64,000 nt of DNA from Palsa-504 sp963795795 (GTDB lineage Bacteria > Actinomycetota > Actinomycetes > Streptosporangiales > Streptosporangiaceae): contig CAWCJS010000034.1 in the NCBI GenBank assembly GCA_963795795.1, forward strand, positions 620,001 through 684,000. The letters run 5' to 3'. The stretch's first letter is position 1. Every line of letters starts with the position of its first letter. Below the pieces are notes generated by a model, which was not told the DNA's origin, did not search any database, and saw only the letters and a program-made list of their open reading frames with translations. This document shows, one piece after another, positions 40,355-48,626 of the stretch. The position numbers and the translations under genes were made by a program.

Positions 40355-41661
40355 ACACACGCCACACCACACCGATCAGCCGGAAGGCCGCCGAGCAGCT
40401 GCTCGACCAGGCGGCCGGGCTAGGCCCCGAGAGTCGCCAGGACCCCCGGGACCAGGACATGCTCGCCCGCGTTCTCGCCGCCGCGGCGGCGCCGGGGCGC
40501 GAGACCGAGCTGTCGGGTGAGGACATGGCGGTGGCCGCATTCGAAGCGAGTCATCTCGTTCCTGTCGCCACTTCCCAAAGAGGACACATGCTTAAGTCCC
40601 CGCTCTCACGAATCCTTACCGGCAAGATCCTTGCCGCGTCCGTGGCCGTTTTCGCCACCGGGGGGGTCGCGCTCGCCGCGAGCACCGGTACCTTCTCTGG
40701 CTCGGGATCGGTCCAGGGGGGCGTGTCGGTGAGTGCCACCGCCCCGGCGGTCACCGACACGGGCGACCCGTTCGCCGACACCCCGACCGCAGCGGCGCCA
40801 GCCGTTTCCGCGTCAGGGACCGGTTCAGCCTCCGCGTCCGCCTCCGCCTCCGGTTCGGCCTCCGCCTCCGACTCCGCCTCGGCCGCCGCGAACCTGCCGC
40901 AGACCGCGACGGGGCTGTGCCAGGCCCTGGTGTCCGCGGTCATGTCGGCCGCCAACGGCGCCAGCGTCCAGGCCACCGGCAGCGCCTCGGCCAGCGCGTC
41001 GGCCAGTGCGAGCCCGGCGCTCACCGTGGCCGCCGAGGAGCAGGCGCTGTCCAGCGGCCTGGTGCTGCAGGTCCTGAACGGCTCGGAGTTCGCGTCGCTG
41101 ACCACCACCACCCAGTCCAGCGCGACCGTCCCCGACTACTGCGCGCTCCTGCTCAACCTGCCGCAACTCCCGCAGCCGGGCGATCTGTCCAAGCTGCCGG
41201 CGTCGGTCCTGTCGGCCGTCCCCACCTCGGCGCTGTCCCAGGTGCTCCCCACGCTGCCGAGCTCGACCCTGTCCTCGGTGCTGACCGAGCTGCCGACGTC
41301 GAACCTGTCCTCGGTCCTGACCGAGCTGCCGACTTCCGGCCTGTCCTCGGTCCTGACCAACGCGTCGAGTTCGGCCACCAACCAGGTCCTGACCCAGGTA
41401 TCGGCCAGCACGGCGGGCACGGTGCTGAGCGAGCTGCCGAGCTCAACCCTGGGCAACGTCCTGTCTGAGCTGTCCCCCTCGGCCCTGTCCCAGGTCCTCA
41501 CCGAGCTGCCCAAGTCGACGGTCTCCCAGCTCCTGAGCGAACTGCCGTCTTCGCTGGTCTCCCAGCTCCTGAAGCAGCTGCCCAGTTCCGTCCTGTCCGG
41601 GATCCTGTCCGCCCTGCCGACCTCGCTACTGGGGCAGCTGAACCTGAACCTGACCCTCTAG
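40351..41661 (+). CDS. Putative membrane anti-sigma protein with thirteen 12-residue repeats
   Basis: A 436-residue protein translated in overlap with the ECF sigma gene. Residues 1-85 are a cytosolic region (AAEQLLDQAAGLGPESR). Residues 92-110 are one membrane helix (KILAASVAVFATGGVALAAS). Residues 111-225 are an Ser/Ala-rich linker (SASASASASG). Residues 280-430 are about thirteen repeats of a 12-residue unit LPxSxLSxVLxE. Two Cys (190 and 264) lie outside the membrane. Gene position and layout suggest an anti-sigma factor whose outer part is a surface or cell-wall repeat domain. I recognise no known family for the repeats. Confidence 0.7.
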   Translation: MNTRHTTPISRKAAEQLLDQAAGLGPESRQDPRDQDMLARVLAAAAAPGRETELSGEDMAVAAFEASHLVPVATSQRGHMLKSPLSRILTGKILAASVAVFATGGVALAASTGTFSGSGSVQGGVSVSATAPAVTDTGDPFADTPTAAAPAVSASGTGSASASASASGSASASDSASAAANLPQTATGLCQALVSAVMSAANGASVQATGSASASASASASPALTVAAEEQALSSGLVLQVLNGSEFASLTTTTQSSATVPDYCALLLNLPQLPQPGDLSKLPASVLSAVPTSALSQVLPTLPSSTLSSVLTELPTSNLSSVLTELPTSGLSSVLTNASSSATNQVLTQVSASTAGTVLSELPSSTLGNVLSELSPSALSQVLTELPKSTVSQLLSELPSSLVSQLLKQLPSSVLSGILSALPTSLLGQLNLNLTL

Positions 41662-41683
41662 GGCCTGCCGGGCCGACCACCGG

Positions 41684-41718
41684 CGGCGGGACGATGACGC
41701 AGGGGCATCGTCCCGCCG
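41684..41718 (+). terminator. Terminator after the repeat protein
   Basis: A perfect 13-bp stem CGGCGGGACGATG / CATCGTCCCGCCG with a 9-base loop begins 22 bases beyond the stop codon and is followed by a T-containing stretch. It closes the sigma/anti-sigma operon. Confidence 0.85.
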
Positions 41719-41814
41719 TCGGCCTTTGTGTGACAGCCCCCATGTGTGACAAAGGGGGCCACTGCGGCGCTGAGCAAGACATGACGACAAGCCGGGCCTC
41801 GGGGCGGTAGGCGG

Positions 41815-42516
41815 GTGGGCGGATCGGTAGACGCGACGGCTGACGTGTCGGTGCGGGCGGAGGGTGCGGGCCTGGCCGGGGCGGGCCTGGCCGGGGAGGG
41901 CCTGGCCGAGGAGGACCTGGCCGGGGCGGGCCTGGGCGGGGCGGTCGGCCGGGCGCAGGACGGCGACCCGGAGGCCTTCCGCGCCCTGTACCGCGACACC
42001 CAGCCCCGGCTGCTGCGCTACCTGCACACCCTGGTCGGCGACGACGCCGAAGACATCGCCTCGGAAACCTGGCTCCAGGTCACCCGCGACCTCGCCGGCT
42101 TTTCCGGCGACTACGACGGCTTCCGCGGCTGGGTCGCCACCATCGCCCGCCACCGCGCCCTGGACCACCTGCGCTACCACGCCCGCCGCCCCCCGGCCCA
42201 GCCCGTCCCCGCCGAAGACCTGGCCGCGTACCCGTCCGGCCGCCCCGGCGCCGACGACACCGCCGACAGCGCCCTCGAAGCCCTGTCCACCAGCGCCGCC
42301 CTCGCCCTGATCGCCACCCTGCCCGCCGACCAGGCCGAAGCCGTCCTGCTCCGCGCCGTCCTCGGCCTGGACGCCGCGACCGCCGCCCGCGTCCTGGGCA
42401 AACGACCCGGAGCCGTCCGCACCGCCGCCTACCGCGGCCTGCGCACCCTCGCCACGCACCTGCAACCCGGGCCGGTCACAGGTGATACGCGTACTCGCGG
42501 TATTCCCAGTCGGTGA
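41815..42516 (+). CDS. ECF RNA polymerase sigma factor, copy 2
   Basis: A 233-residue protein whose sigma regions 2 and 4 are the same as in copy 1. The N-terminus differs and is a low-complexity run (GLAGAGLAGEGLAEEDLAGA) encoded by a 15-base tandem repeat. The C-terminal tail VTGDTRTRGIPSR is read from the antisense of the next gene, so the natural 3' end was lost at the duplication junction. Region 4 is complete, so it could still work. It has no anti-sigma gene of its own. The GTG start is uncertain. Confidence 0.75.
   Translation: MGGSVDATADVSVRAEGAGLAGAGLAGEGLAEEDLAGAGLGGAVGRAQDGDPEAFRALYRDTQPRLLRYLHTLVGDDAEDIASETWLQVTRDLAGFSGDYDGFRGWVATIARHRALDHLRYHARRPPAQPVPAEDLAAYPSGRPGADDTADSALEALSTSAALALIATLPADQAEAVLLRAVLGLDAATAARVLGKRPGAVRTAAYRGLRTLATHLQPGPVTGDTRTRGIPSR
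41931..42473 (+). repeat. 543-bp direct repeat, copy 2 (ECF sigma core)
   Basis: Matches the core of the upstream ECF sigma gene without visible mismatch, at a constant offset of 2177 bp. The right junction falls three bases before the stop codon of the convergent glutamine-synthetase-like gene, and the left junction falls in a GC-rich 15-base repeat tract. Confidence 0.95.
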
Positions 42517-43834
42517 CGTAGCGCTCGAAGCGCTCGATCTCGTTGCGCTTGTAGGCGACGAACGAGCCCGCGAAGTACGCGCCGAGGACATCGGCCAGCT
42601 CGTGGTCGGCCTCCAGCGCGTCCAGCGCGGCGGCCAGGGACGTCGGGAGCAGCGCCGCCCGCGCCGGGTCGTAGCCGTACCCCTCCAGCTTGGCCGGCGG
42701 CTCCACCTTGTCCTGGATCCCCAGGTAGACGGCCGCCCCGACGGCGGCCATGGCCAGGTACGGGTTGGCCGTGGCGTCGCCGAGCCGGATCTCCATCCGC
42801 GCCCCGGGGCCGCGCTCGGGCGGGATCCGGACCATGGCGCTGCGGTTATCCAGGCCCCAGTCGATCAGCCACGGCGCGAGCGTGTCGGGGCCGAACCGCT
42901 TGAACGAGTTGATCGTGGGGTTGAGCAGGGCGCTCAGCGCCGGCGCGTGCGCGAGCACACCGCCGATCGCGTGCCGCCCCACGGCCGAGAGCCCGTCCGG
43001 GCCCTCCGGGTCGCCGAACACGTTCCGCCCGGCCTCGTCGTTCACCGAGACGTGCACGTGGAAGCCCGACCCGCCCTCGTCGTTGAACGGCTTGGCCATG
43101 AACGTGGCCATCAGCCCGCGGTGGCGGGCGATCTCCTGCACGGCGGACTTGAGCCGGAACGAGCGGTCGGCCGCGTCGAGCAGGCCGGAATGACCGAGGT
43201 TGATCTCGAACTGGCCGGGCGAGAACTCGTGGTTGGCCGCCGTCACCCGCAGCCCCGCGTCGCGAAGCTGCCTGAGCATGTGCAGCAGCAGCCCCTCCGG
43301 GTCGCCCTTGCGCCCGACCACGTAGACGTTCCCCGGGTTGTCCGCGTAGCGCCGCCAGGTGCCGTCCGGTCCCTGCTGGCACAGGTAGAACTCGAGCTCG
43401 GGGCCGCAGACCAGCGAGTAGCCCAGGCCGGCCAGGCGCTCCGCCACCCGCCGGGTAACCGTGCGCGGCGCCTCGGGGGCCGGGTCTCCGTCGGTGGTCC
43501 GGGCCTCGCCGATGCACCACGCCGCGTTCGGTTCCCACGGCAGCGGGGTCAGCGTGGCCAGGTCGGGGTGGACGGTGATGTCGGGCAGCCCCGCCTCGAG
43601 CCCGCCCTGGACGGGGACCACGTCCCCCATCGGGGAGGTGTGGTAGACCGCGCGGCAGAACGCCAGCCCGTGCTCCATCGCGGCCGGCAGCACGTCGAGG
43701 AGGACGTCGCGGCCCCGGTCCACGCCGATCAGGTCGGAGAACGACACCCGGACCACATCGACGCCGCTGAGACCGCAGGCGCTCGCACGCCTCGCTGACC
43801 CCGGGCACCTCGGGCGTGTGCGGCACGGCGACAT
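42476..43834 (-). CDS. Glutamine synthetase-like gamma-glutamyl ligase, with probable frameshift near the start
   Basis: The glutamine synthetase fold is clear. It has the beta-grasp domain (VRVSFSDLIGVDRGRDVLLD), the catalytic part (LVCGPELEFYLC, ANHEFSPGQFEINLG, NDEGGSGFHVHVSV) and the C-terminal RIPPERGPGARMEIRLGDAT then ANPYLAMAAVGAA. At about 450 residues it belongs with GlnA-like/PuuA-type enzymes that glutamylate amines, not housekeeping GlnA. The expected N-terminus (GTG at 43826, PHTPEVPGVSEACERLRSQ) is in another frame. One extra base near 43767 separates it from GVDVVRVSF. The ATG at 43834 is the alternative in-frame start. Confidence 0.8.
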   Translation of the reverse strand: MSPCRTRPRCPGSARRASACGLSGVDVVRVSFSDLIGVDRGRDVLLDVLPAAMEHGLAFCRAVYHTSPMGDVVPVQGGLEAGLPDITVHPDLATLTPLPWEPNAAWCIGEARTTDGDPAPEAPRTVTRRVAERLAGLGYSLVCGPELEFYLCQQGPDGTWRRYADNPGNVYVVGRKGDPEGLLLHMLRQLRDAGLRVTAANHEFSPGQFEINLGHSGLLDAADRSFRLKSAVQEIARHRGLMATFMAKPFNDEGGSGFHVHVSVNDEAGRNVFGDPEGPDGLSAVGRHAIGGVLAHAPALSALLNPTINSFKRFGPDTLAPWLIDWGLDNRSAMVRIPPERGPGARMEIRLGDATANPYLAMAAVGAAVYLGIQDKVEPPAKLEGYGYDPARAALLPTSLAAALDALEADHELADVLGAYFAGSFVAYKRNEIERFERYVTDWEYREYAYHL

Positions 43835-43851
43835 GTTAGCATCAGCGCAAG

Positions 43852-43870
43852 TCGTATGGATACAAACGAT
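43852..43870 (+). promoter_or_regulatory. Operator-like motif between the ligase and decarboxylase-like genes
   Basis: TCGTATGGATACAAACGAT, an imperfect palindrome with ACGAT/ATCGT-type ends, lies 14 bases before the GTG of the plus-strand operon and about 18 bases from the start of the divergent ligase gene. It agrees at 16 of 19 positions with the reverse complement of 53166-53184 before the permease. The MarR protein in the cluster is the natural candidate to bind it. Confidence 0.6.
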
Positions 43871-43884
43871 TAGCGGGAGCATCG

Positions 43885-44679
43885 GTGCCTGACGTAGCCG
43901 GGTTCTTCTACCCCAGAACCGCGACCGGCCGGTCCTCGCTGCTGCCGCCGCCGCCGTGGCACTACTCGGGGGACCTGCTCACGGTCGAGTACCGGACCGA
44001 TCCCGCGCGGGTCGCGGAACTGCTCCCCGAGCCCCTGCGCCCCGCCCCGGACGACCCCGGCGCGGTGGCGCTGATCTGGGCCGACTGGCAGTCGTGCGGC
44101 GAGACCGGGGACGAGCTGCTCGACCCGGTGCGCGCGCAGTACCGGGAGTGCTTCGCGGTCGTGCGGTGCAGCCTCGCCGGCCAGGTTTACTCGCGGTGCG
44201 TGTACATCTGGGTCGACACCGACTTCGCGCTCGTCCGCGGCCTGCACCAGGGCTACCCGAAGAAGCTGGGCTCCATCCACCAGACGCGGCCGCACCCGTT
44301 CGGCCGCGCCGCGCCGCGGATCGCGCCGGGCGGGCGGTTCGCGGGCACCCTGGCCGCCGCCGACCGCCGACTGGCGCAGGCGGTGGTGACGCTGCGCGAG
44401 CCGGTCAGCGCGGCCGGGTTCGTCAACGCCCATCCGATGGCCCACCACCGGTGGATGCCCTCGATCGAGAAGGGCGCGCCCGACGCGCTGGACGAGCTCA
44501 TCGCCTCGCGCAGCGCCAGCGTCGAGGCGGGACCCGCCTGGCGCGGCGACGCCGTGCTCGAGCTGTTCGACTCTCCCACCGAGGAACTCTCGCGACTGGC
44601 GATCGGCGAGATCATCGGCGGCTACTACCAGCAGGTGGGGGTCACCTGGGACGGCGGGAAGGTGCTGGTCTCCGCATGA
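43885..44679 (+). CDS. Acetoacetate decarboxylase family protein
   Basis: A GTG start behind GCGGGAG gives 264 residues. The fold markers are PPPPWHYSGDLLTVEYRTDP, CVYIWVDTDFALVRGLHQG and the lysine pair K126-K127 in GYPKKLGSIHQTR. One of these should be the Schiff-base lysine of the family. Family members include true decarboxylases and aldolase-dehydratases, so the reaction is open. It is the first gene of the meta-cleavage operon and overlaps the dehydrogenase gene by four bases. A role on a ring-cleavage product is inferred from this position. Confidence 0.8.
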   Translation: MPDVAGFFYPRTATGRSSLLPPPPWHYSGDLLTVEYRTDPARVAELLPEPLRPAPDDPGAVALIWADWQSCGETGDELLDPVRAQYRECFAVVRCSLAGQVYSRCVYIWVDTDFALVRGLHQGYPKKLGSIHQTRPHPFGRAAPRIAPGGRFAGTLAAADRRLAQAVVTLREPVSAAGFVNAHPMAHHRWMPSIEKGAPDALDELIASRSASVEAGPAWRGDAVLELFDSPTEELSRLAIGEIIGGYYQQVGVTWDGGKVLVSA

Positions 44680-46142
44680 GCACCGCGACCGTGGCCGGGG
44701 TGGCGGTCGACACCCGGCACTGGATCGCCGGGCGGCGGGTGGCCTCCGGCGCGACGTTCACCGACCTGTCCCCCATCGACGAACAGGTGCTGGCGGAGGT
44801 CGCCCGCGGCGGCCAGGCCGAGGTGGACGCGGCGGTGCGGGCCGCCGGGGAGGCGTTCGCGGGCTGGGCGGCGACGCCGCCCGCGGACCGGGCGCGGGTG
44901 CTGCACGCGATCGCCGACGGGATCACCGAACGCGCCGCCGATCTCGCCCGGGTCGAGACGGCGGACAACGGCGCGCTGCTCCGCTCGCACCTGCGCAGCG
45001 TGATGCCGCGGGCGGCGCAGAACTTCCGCTTCTTCGCCGACTGGCTCGGCCGGCTCGACGCCGGGGACCTGGACATCGGCGGGCACCGCGAGCAGGTGTC
45101 GTGGGCACCCTCCGGGGTCACCGCGGTCATCACCCCGTGGAACGCCCCGCTCATGCTCGCGACCTGGCGGATCGCGCCCGCGCTCGCGGCCGGCAACACG
45201 GTGGTGGCCAAGCCGCCGGAGTGGGCGCCGCTCACCGCCAGCCTGCTCGCCGACATCACCCGCGAGGCCGGTCTGCCCGACGGCGTGTTCAACGTGGTGC
45301 AGGGCCTGGGCGACGAGGCCGGGGCGCCGCTGGCCGCGCACCCGGACCTGGCCCGGGTCTGCTTCACCGGGTCGGTCGCCACCGGCCGAAAGGTTGCCGC
45401 AGCCGCCGGGGCGCAGCTCACCCCGGCGTCGCTGGAGCTGGGCGGGAAGTCTCCGCTGCTCGTCTTCGGGGACGCCGACCTCGACCTGGCGGTCAGGCAC
45501 GCGGTCGGCCAGTACGACAACGCCGGGCAGGTGTGCCTGGCCGGCACCCGGCTGCTCGTCGAGGAAACGGTGGCGGAGGAATTCCTGGCCCGCTTCACCT
45601 CCCGGGCCGCGGCCCTGAAGCAGGGCGACCCGCGGGACGAGGCCACCGACGTCGGGCCGAACATCACCCGCCAGCACCTGGCCCGGATCGACGGCTTCGT
45701 CCGCCGCGCCGTCGCGGCCGGAGCCCGCCCGGTGCTCGGCGGGGCGGTGAATCCGGACCTTGGTGGCCTCTATTACCAGCCCACGCTGCTGGCCGGCGCC
45801 GCGCCGGGGTCGGAGATCCTCACCGAGGAGGTATTCGGGCCCGTGCTCACCGTGCAGACCTTCGCCGGCGAGGCCGAGGCGGTCGCGCTGGCCAACGGCA
45901 CCCGCTACGGGCTGGCGGCCACGGTGTTCACCGGCGACCGGGCCCGGGCCGACCGGGTGTCGGCCCGGCTGGTCGCGGGGACGGTCTGGGTCAACTGCTT
46001 CTTCGTCCGCGACCTGCGGGCGCCGTTCGGCGGCGCCCGGCAGTCCGGGATCGGCCGCGAGGGCGGCACCTGGAGCTTCGACTTCTACGGCGACGTGAAA
46101 AATACCGTCTACGCACCGGAAGGGTGGCGGGCCGATGGGTGA
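44676..46142 (+). CDS. hpaE: Aldehyde dehydrogenase, 5-carboxymethyl-2-hydroxymuconate semialdehyde type
   Basis: A 488-residue NAD-dependent dehydrogenase. It has VITPWNAPLMLATWRIAPAL, the catalytic Glu254 in LELGGKSPLL and Cys287 in NAGQVCLAGTR, and ends with the usual ARQSGIGREGGTWSFDFYGD. Placed directly before an HpaD-type dioxygenase, it most likely oxidises the ring-cleavage semialdehyde. The specific substrate is inferred from neighbours; the family also includes betaine- and other aldehyde dehydrogenases. It overlaps the next gene by eight bases. Confidence 0.82.
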   Translation: MSTATVAGVAVDTRHWIAGRRVASGATFTDLSPIDEQVLAEVARGGQAEVDAAVRAAGEAFAGWAATPPADRARVLHAIADGITERAADLARVETADNGALLRSHLRSVMPRAAQNFRFFADWLGRLDAGDLDIGGHREQVSWAPSGVTAVITPWNAPLMLATWRIAPALAAGNTVVAKPPEWAPLTASLLADITREAGLPDGVFNVVQGLGDEAGAPLAAHPDLARVCFTGSVATGRKVAAAAGAQLTPASLELGGKSPLLVFGDADLDLAVRHAVGQYDNAGQVCLAGTRLLVEETVAEEFLARFTSRAAALKQGDPRDEATDVGPNITRQHLARIDGFVRRAVAAGARPVLGGAVNPDLGGLYYQPTLLAGAAPGSEILTEEVFGPVLTVQTFAGEAEAVALANGTRYGLAATVFTGDRARADRVSARLVAGTVWVNCFFVRDLRAPFGGARQSGIGREGGTWSFDFYGDVKNTVYAPEGWRADG

Positions 46143-47031
46143 GGTTGCCGGAGCCGGACTGCTCGCTCACGTTCCGACCATCATGCTCCCCTACGCCGAG
46201 CGCCTCGAGCTCAACGAGGGCCGGGAGATCAGCCTGGTGCCCGGGCTGGAGCGGCTGCGCCGCGAGGTGTTCGAGACCGCCGACTACGACACGGTGGTGG
46301 TGCTCGACTCGCACTGGCACACCACCGTGGAGTTCGTCGTCGCCGCCCACGACGTGCGGGCCGGGCTGTTCACCTCTGACGAGCTGCCCCGGGGGATGTG
46401 CCGGATCCCGTACGACTGGCGCGGTGACCCGGCGCTGGCCCACGCGATGGCCGCGCGCGCGGCGGAGTCCGGGACGTGGATCACCGCCATCGACGACCCG
46501 TACCTGCCGGTGCACTACGCGACCGTCAACCTGTGGACCTACCTGGGCCGCGGCCTGGACCGGCGGTGGGTCTCGGTCAGCACCGCGCAGACCGGCGACA
46601 CCGAGGACTTCCTGCGGGCCGGGCGCGCCCTGCGCGCCGCGATCGGCGCGGCGGAGGCCAACGTGCTGCTCATCGCCTCCGGCGCCATGTCGCACACCTT
46701 CTGGTCGCTGCGGGAGTTGCGCGCGCACGAGGCCAGCGACCCGGCGCACATCAGGACGGCCGCGGCGCGCGCGGCGGACACCGAGCGGATCGGGTGGCTG
46801 GAGGCGGGCGATCACCGCCGGGTGATCGAGACCATGCCGGACTTCCTCGCCTACCGGCCGGAGGCCAGGTTCGGCCCGTACCTGATGATGATCGCGGCGC
46901 TCGGCGAGGCCGCGGTGACCGCTCCCGGCCGGGCGTACAGCGACTACGAGAACTCCGTCGGCACCGGGCAGGTCCACCTGTGGTTCGACCGGCCCGCGGC
47001 CGGCTGGACGGACGGGGCGGGACCGCGATGA
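46135..47031 (+). CDS. hpaD: 3,4-dihydroxyphenylacetate 2,3-dioxygenase-like extradiol enzyme (LigB fold)
   Basis: A 298-residue class III extradiol dioxygenase with likely iron ligands His12 (GLLAHVPTIM) and His60/His62 (VVVLDSHWHTTVEF), plus HYATVNLWTYLG and SGAMSHTFWSLREL. These match the HpaD/HpcB group that opens homoprotocatechuate between C2 and C3. It is flanked by HpaE-like and HpaG-like genes with overlapping ends, which supports the assignment. A related catechol could be the true substrate. Confidence 0.85.
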   Translation: MGEVAGAGLLAHVPTIMLPYAERLELNEGREISLVPGLERLRREVFETADYDTVVVLDSHWHTTVEFVVAAHDVRAGLFTSDELPRGMCRIPYDWRGDPALAHAMAARAAESGTWITAIDDPYLPVHYATVNLWTYLGRGLDRRWVSVSTAQTGDTEDFLRAGRALRAAIGAAEANVLLIASGAMSHTFWSLRELRAHEASDPAHIRTAAARAADTERIGWLEAGDHRRVIETMPDFLAYRPEARFGPYLMMIAALGEAAVTAPGRAYSDYENSVGTGQVHLWFDRPAAGWTDGAGPR

Positions 47032-47891
47032 CCGAGTACGCCATGACCGAGTACCGGCGGATCCTGCTCGACGGCGCCTGCGTCCAGGTCATCCGCGACG
47101 GGGACGACCTTCTCGCCCCGGACGGCCGGCGGGTGCCGGCCGCGGCCGCGGTGCACCTGCCGCCCGTGGTGCCGACCAAGATCATCGCGGTGCACCTCAA
47201 CCACCGCAGCCGGGTCACCGAGTTCGGCGCCAGGCTGCCCGCCGCGCCGACGTACTTCCACAAGCCGGTCTCCGCGCTGGTCGGCCACGGCGGCGCGGTG
47301 GTCAGGCCGCCCAACTGCCGGTACCTGAACTACGAGGGCGAGGTCGCCATCGTGATCGGGCGGCCCTGCCGGAACGTCTCGCCGGAGACGGCGCAGGAGT
47401 ACATCGCCGGGTACACGATCGCCAACGACTTCGGGCTGCACGACTTCCGCGACACCGACGCCGGGTCGATGCTGCGCGTCAAGGGCTCCGACACGATGGC
47501 GCCGCTCGGCCCCGGGCTGGTCACCGGCTGGGACTTCCGCGGCAAGCGGCTGCGCACCTACGTCAACGGCGCCTGCGTCCAGGACGGGTCCACCGACGAG
47601 ATGACGTGGGACATGCCCTACCTGGTGGCCGACCTCGCCCGCACGATCACGCTGCTGCCCGGTGACGTCGTGCTGTCGGGCACCCCGGCCAACTCCCGGC
47701 CGGTCCAGCCCGGCAACGTGGTCGAGGTCGAGGTGGACGGGCTCGGCGGGCTGGCCAACCACGTGGTCGCGGGCCCGGTGCCGGTCCCCGCGGACTTCGG
47801 GGCCCAGCCGTCCGCCAGCGAGGAGGTCATCTCCACCGCGCTCGGCGGGGACTGGGAGTTCCGCGGGATCCGCCCGCCGGCCAGGACCTGA
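47028..47891 (+). CDS. hpaG: Fumarylacetoacetate hydrolase family protein, HpaG-type isomerase/decarboxylase
   Basis: A 287-residue FAH-fold protein. The metal-binding ExE is in LNYEGEVAIVIGRPC, followed by ANDFGLHDFRDTDAGSMLRV, DMPYLVADLARTITLLPGDV and GTPANSRPVQPGNVVEVEVD. In the homoprotocatechuate route, HpaG proteins decarboxylate and isomerise the tricarboxylic acid product. It overlaps the dioxygenase by four bases. Only one FAH-type gene is present, where E. coli HpaG has two fused halves. Confidence 0.83.
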   Translation: MTEYAMTEYRRILLDGACVQVIRDGDDLLAPDGRRVPAAAAVHLPPVVPTKIIAVHLNHRSRVTEFGARLPAAPTYFHKPVSALVGHGGAVVRPPNCRYLNYEGEVAIVIGRPCRNVSPETAQEYIAGYTIANDFGLHDFRDTDAGSMLRVKGSDTMAPLGPGLVTGWDFRGKRLRTYVNGACVQDGSTDEMTWDMPYLVADLARTITLLPGDVVLSGTPANSRPVQPGNVVEVEVDGLGGLANHVVAGPVPVPADFGAQPSASEEVISTALGGDWEFRGIRPPART

Positions 47892-47939
47892 GGCCACCGG
47901 CTCTGCCTATTCACCATCAAGGGCTCGTACCATCGTCCC

Positions 47940-48458
47940 ATGCCACGCCGCCTCGCCGTCGGAAACGCCCAGGACCTGGTCCAGGCCGAGCGCGATATCC
48001 GCGAACGGATCGGCGGGCAGCACCTCGACTTCGCCGCGATGGCCGCGGTGTCCAACATCTACCGGGCGGCCAACGCGATCCGCCACCACATGGAGCAGAA
48101 GGTGCTCGCGGACGAGGACCTGTCCTGGGCCGCGTTCACCGTGCTGTTCGTGCTGTGGATCTGGGGCGATCAGCAGACCAGGCACCTGGCGGCCGAGGCC
48201 GGCGTGACCAAGGGCACGCTGACCGGGGTGCTCAAGACGCTGGAAAAGCGCGGCCTGGCCCGCCGGCGCGGACACGACGTCGACGGCCGGCTGGTGCTCG
48301 TCTCCCTGGAGGCCAGGGGGCGCGAGGTCATCGAGCGGCTGTTCCCGGCGTTCAACGAGGGCGAGGCCCTGGTCAGCGCCAGCCTGACCGAACGGGAGAA
48401 GTACCACCTGGCGACCCTGCTCCGCACGATCATCCGGACCGTCGAGGGCGAGGACTAG
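47940..48458 (+). CDS. MarR-family transcriptional regulator
   Basis: A 172-residue winged-helix protein: dimer helices at both ends (SNIYRAANAIRHHMEQKVL; LTEREKYHLATLLRTIIRTV), the recognition helix in LAAEAGVTKGTLTGVLKTLE and the wing RRRGHDVDGRLVLVSLEARG. It follows hpaG by 48 bases and probably controls the meta-cleavage operon, perhaps through the 43852-43870 and 53166-53184 sites. Ligand unknown; phenolic compounds are usual for such regulators. Confidence 0.9.
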   Translation: MPRRLAVGNAQDLVQAERDIRERIGGQHLDFAAMAAVSNIYRAANAIRHHMEQKVLADEDLSWAAFTVLFVLWIWGDQQTRHLAAEAGVTKGTLTGVLKTLEKRGLARRRGHDVDGRLVLVSLEARGREVIERLFPAFNEGEALVSASLTEREKYHLATLLRTIIRTVEGED

Positions 48459-48509
48459 GCCCGCCCACGCCGGGCACTCGTGGTCGTCCCCTCGGACCCG
48501 ACGGGTGCT

Positions 48510-48539
48510 GCACCGTACCGAGAAGAATCGTTACGGTGC
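48510..48539. terminator. Inverted repeat after the MarR gene
   Basis: GCACCGTA-N-CGA on the left pairs with TCG-N-TACGGTGC on the right around a six-base loop (GAAGAA). It sits between convergent genes (MarR on plus, the monooxygenase-fold gene on minus), so a two-way terminator is the best reading, although it could be an operator. Confidence 0.6.
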
Positions 48540-48626
48540 CACTTTCATCGAGTGGCGTTCGGGCTGCCGCGGCAATTGATGGTGCGGATGGGGAGAGGGG
48601 GACTCCGGAGGTCCGAGAGCGCCGCT

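Noticed and set aside
40800..41640. CRISPR array suspected from regularly spaced repeats
   Set aside because: The repeats are in-frame 36-bp coding units of a protein (12 residues each) without unique spacers.
42846..43826. Alternative minus-strand frame over the ligase gene as a separate protein
   Set aside because: Only its first 19 residues make sense, as the displaced N-terminus of the ligase. The rest is an out-of-frame shadow.
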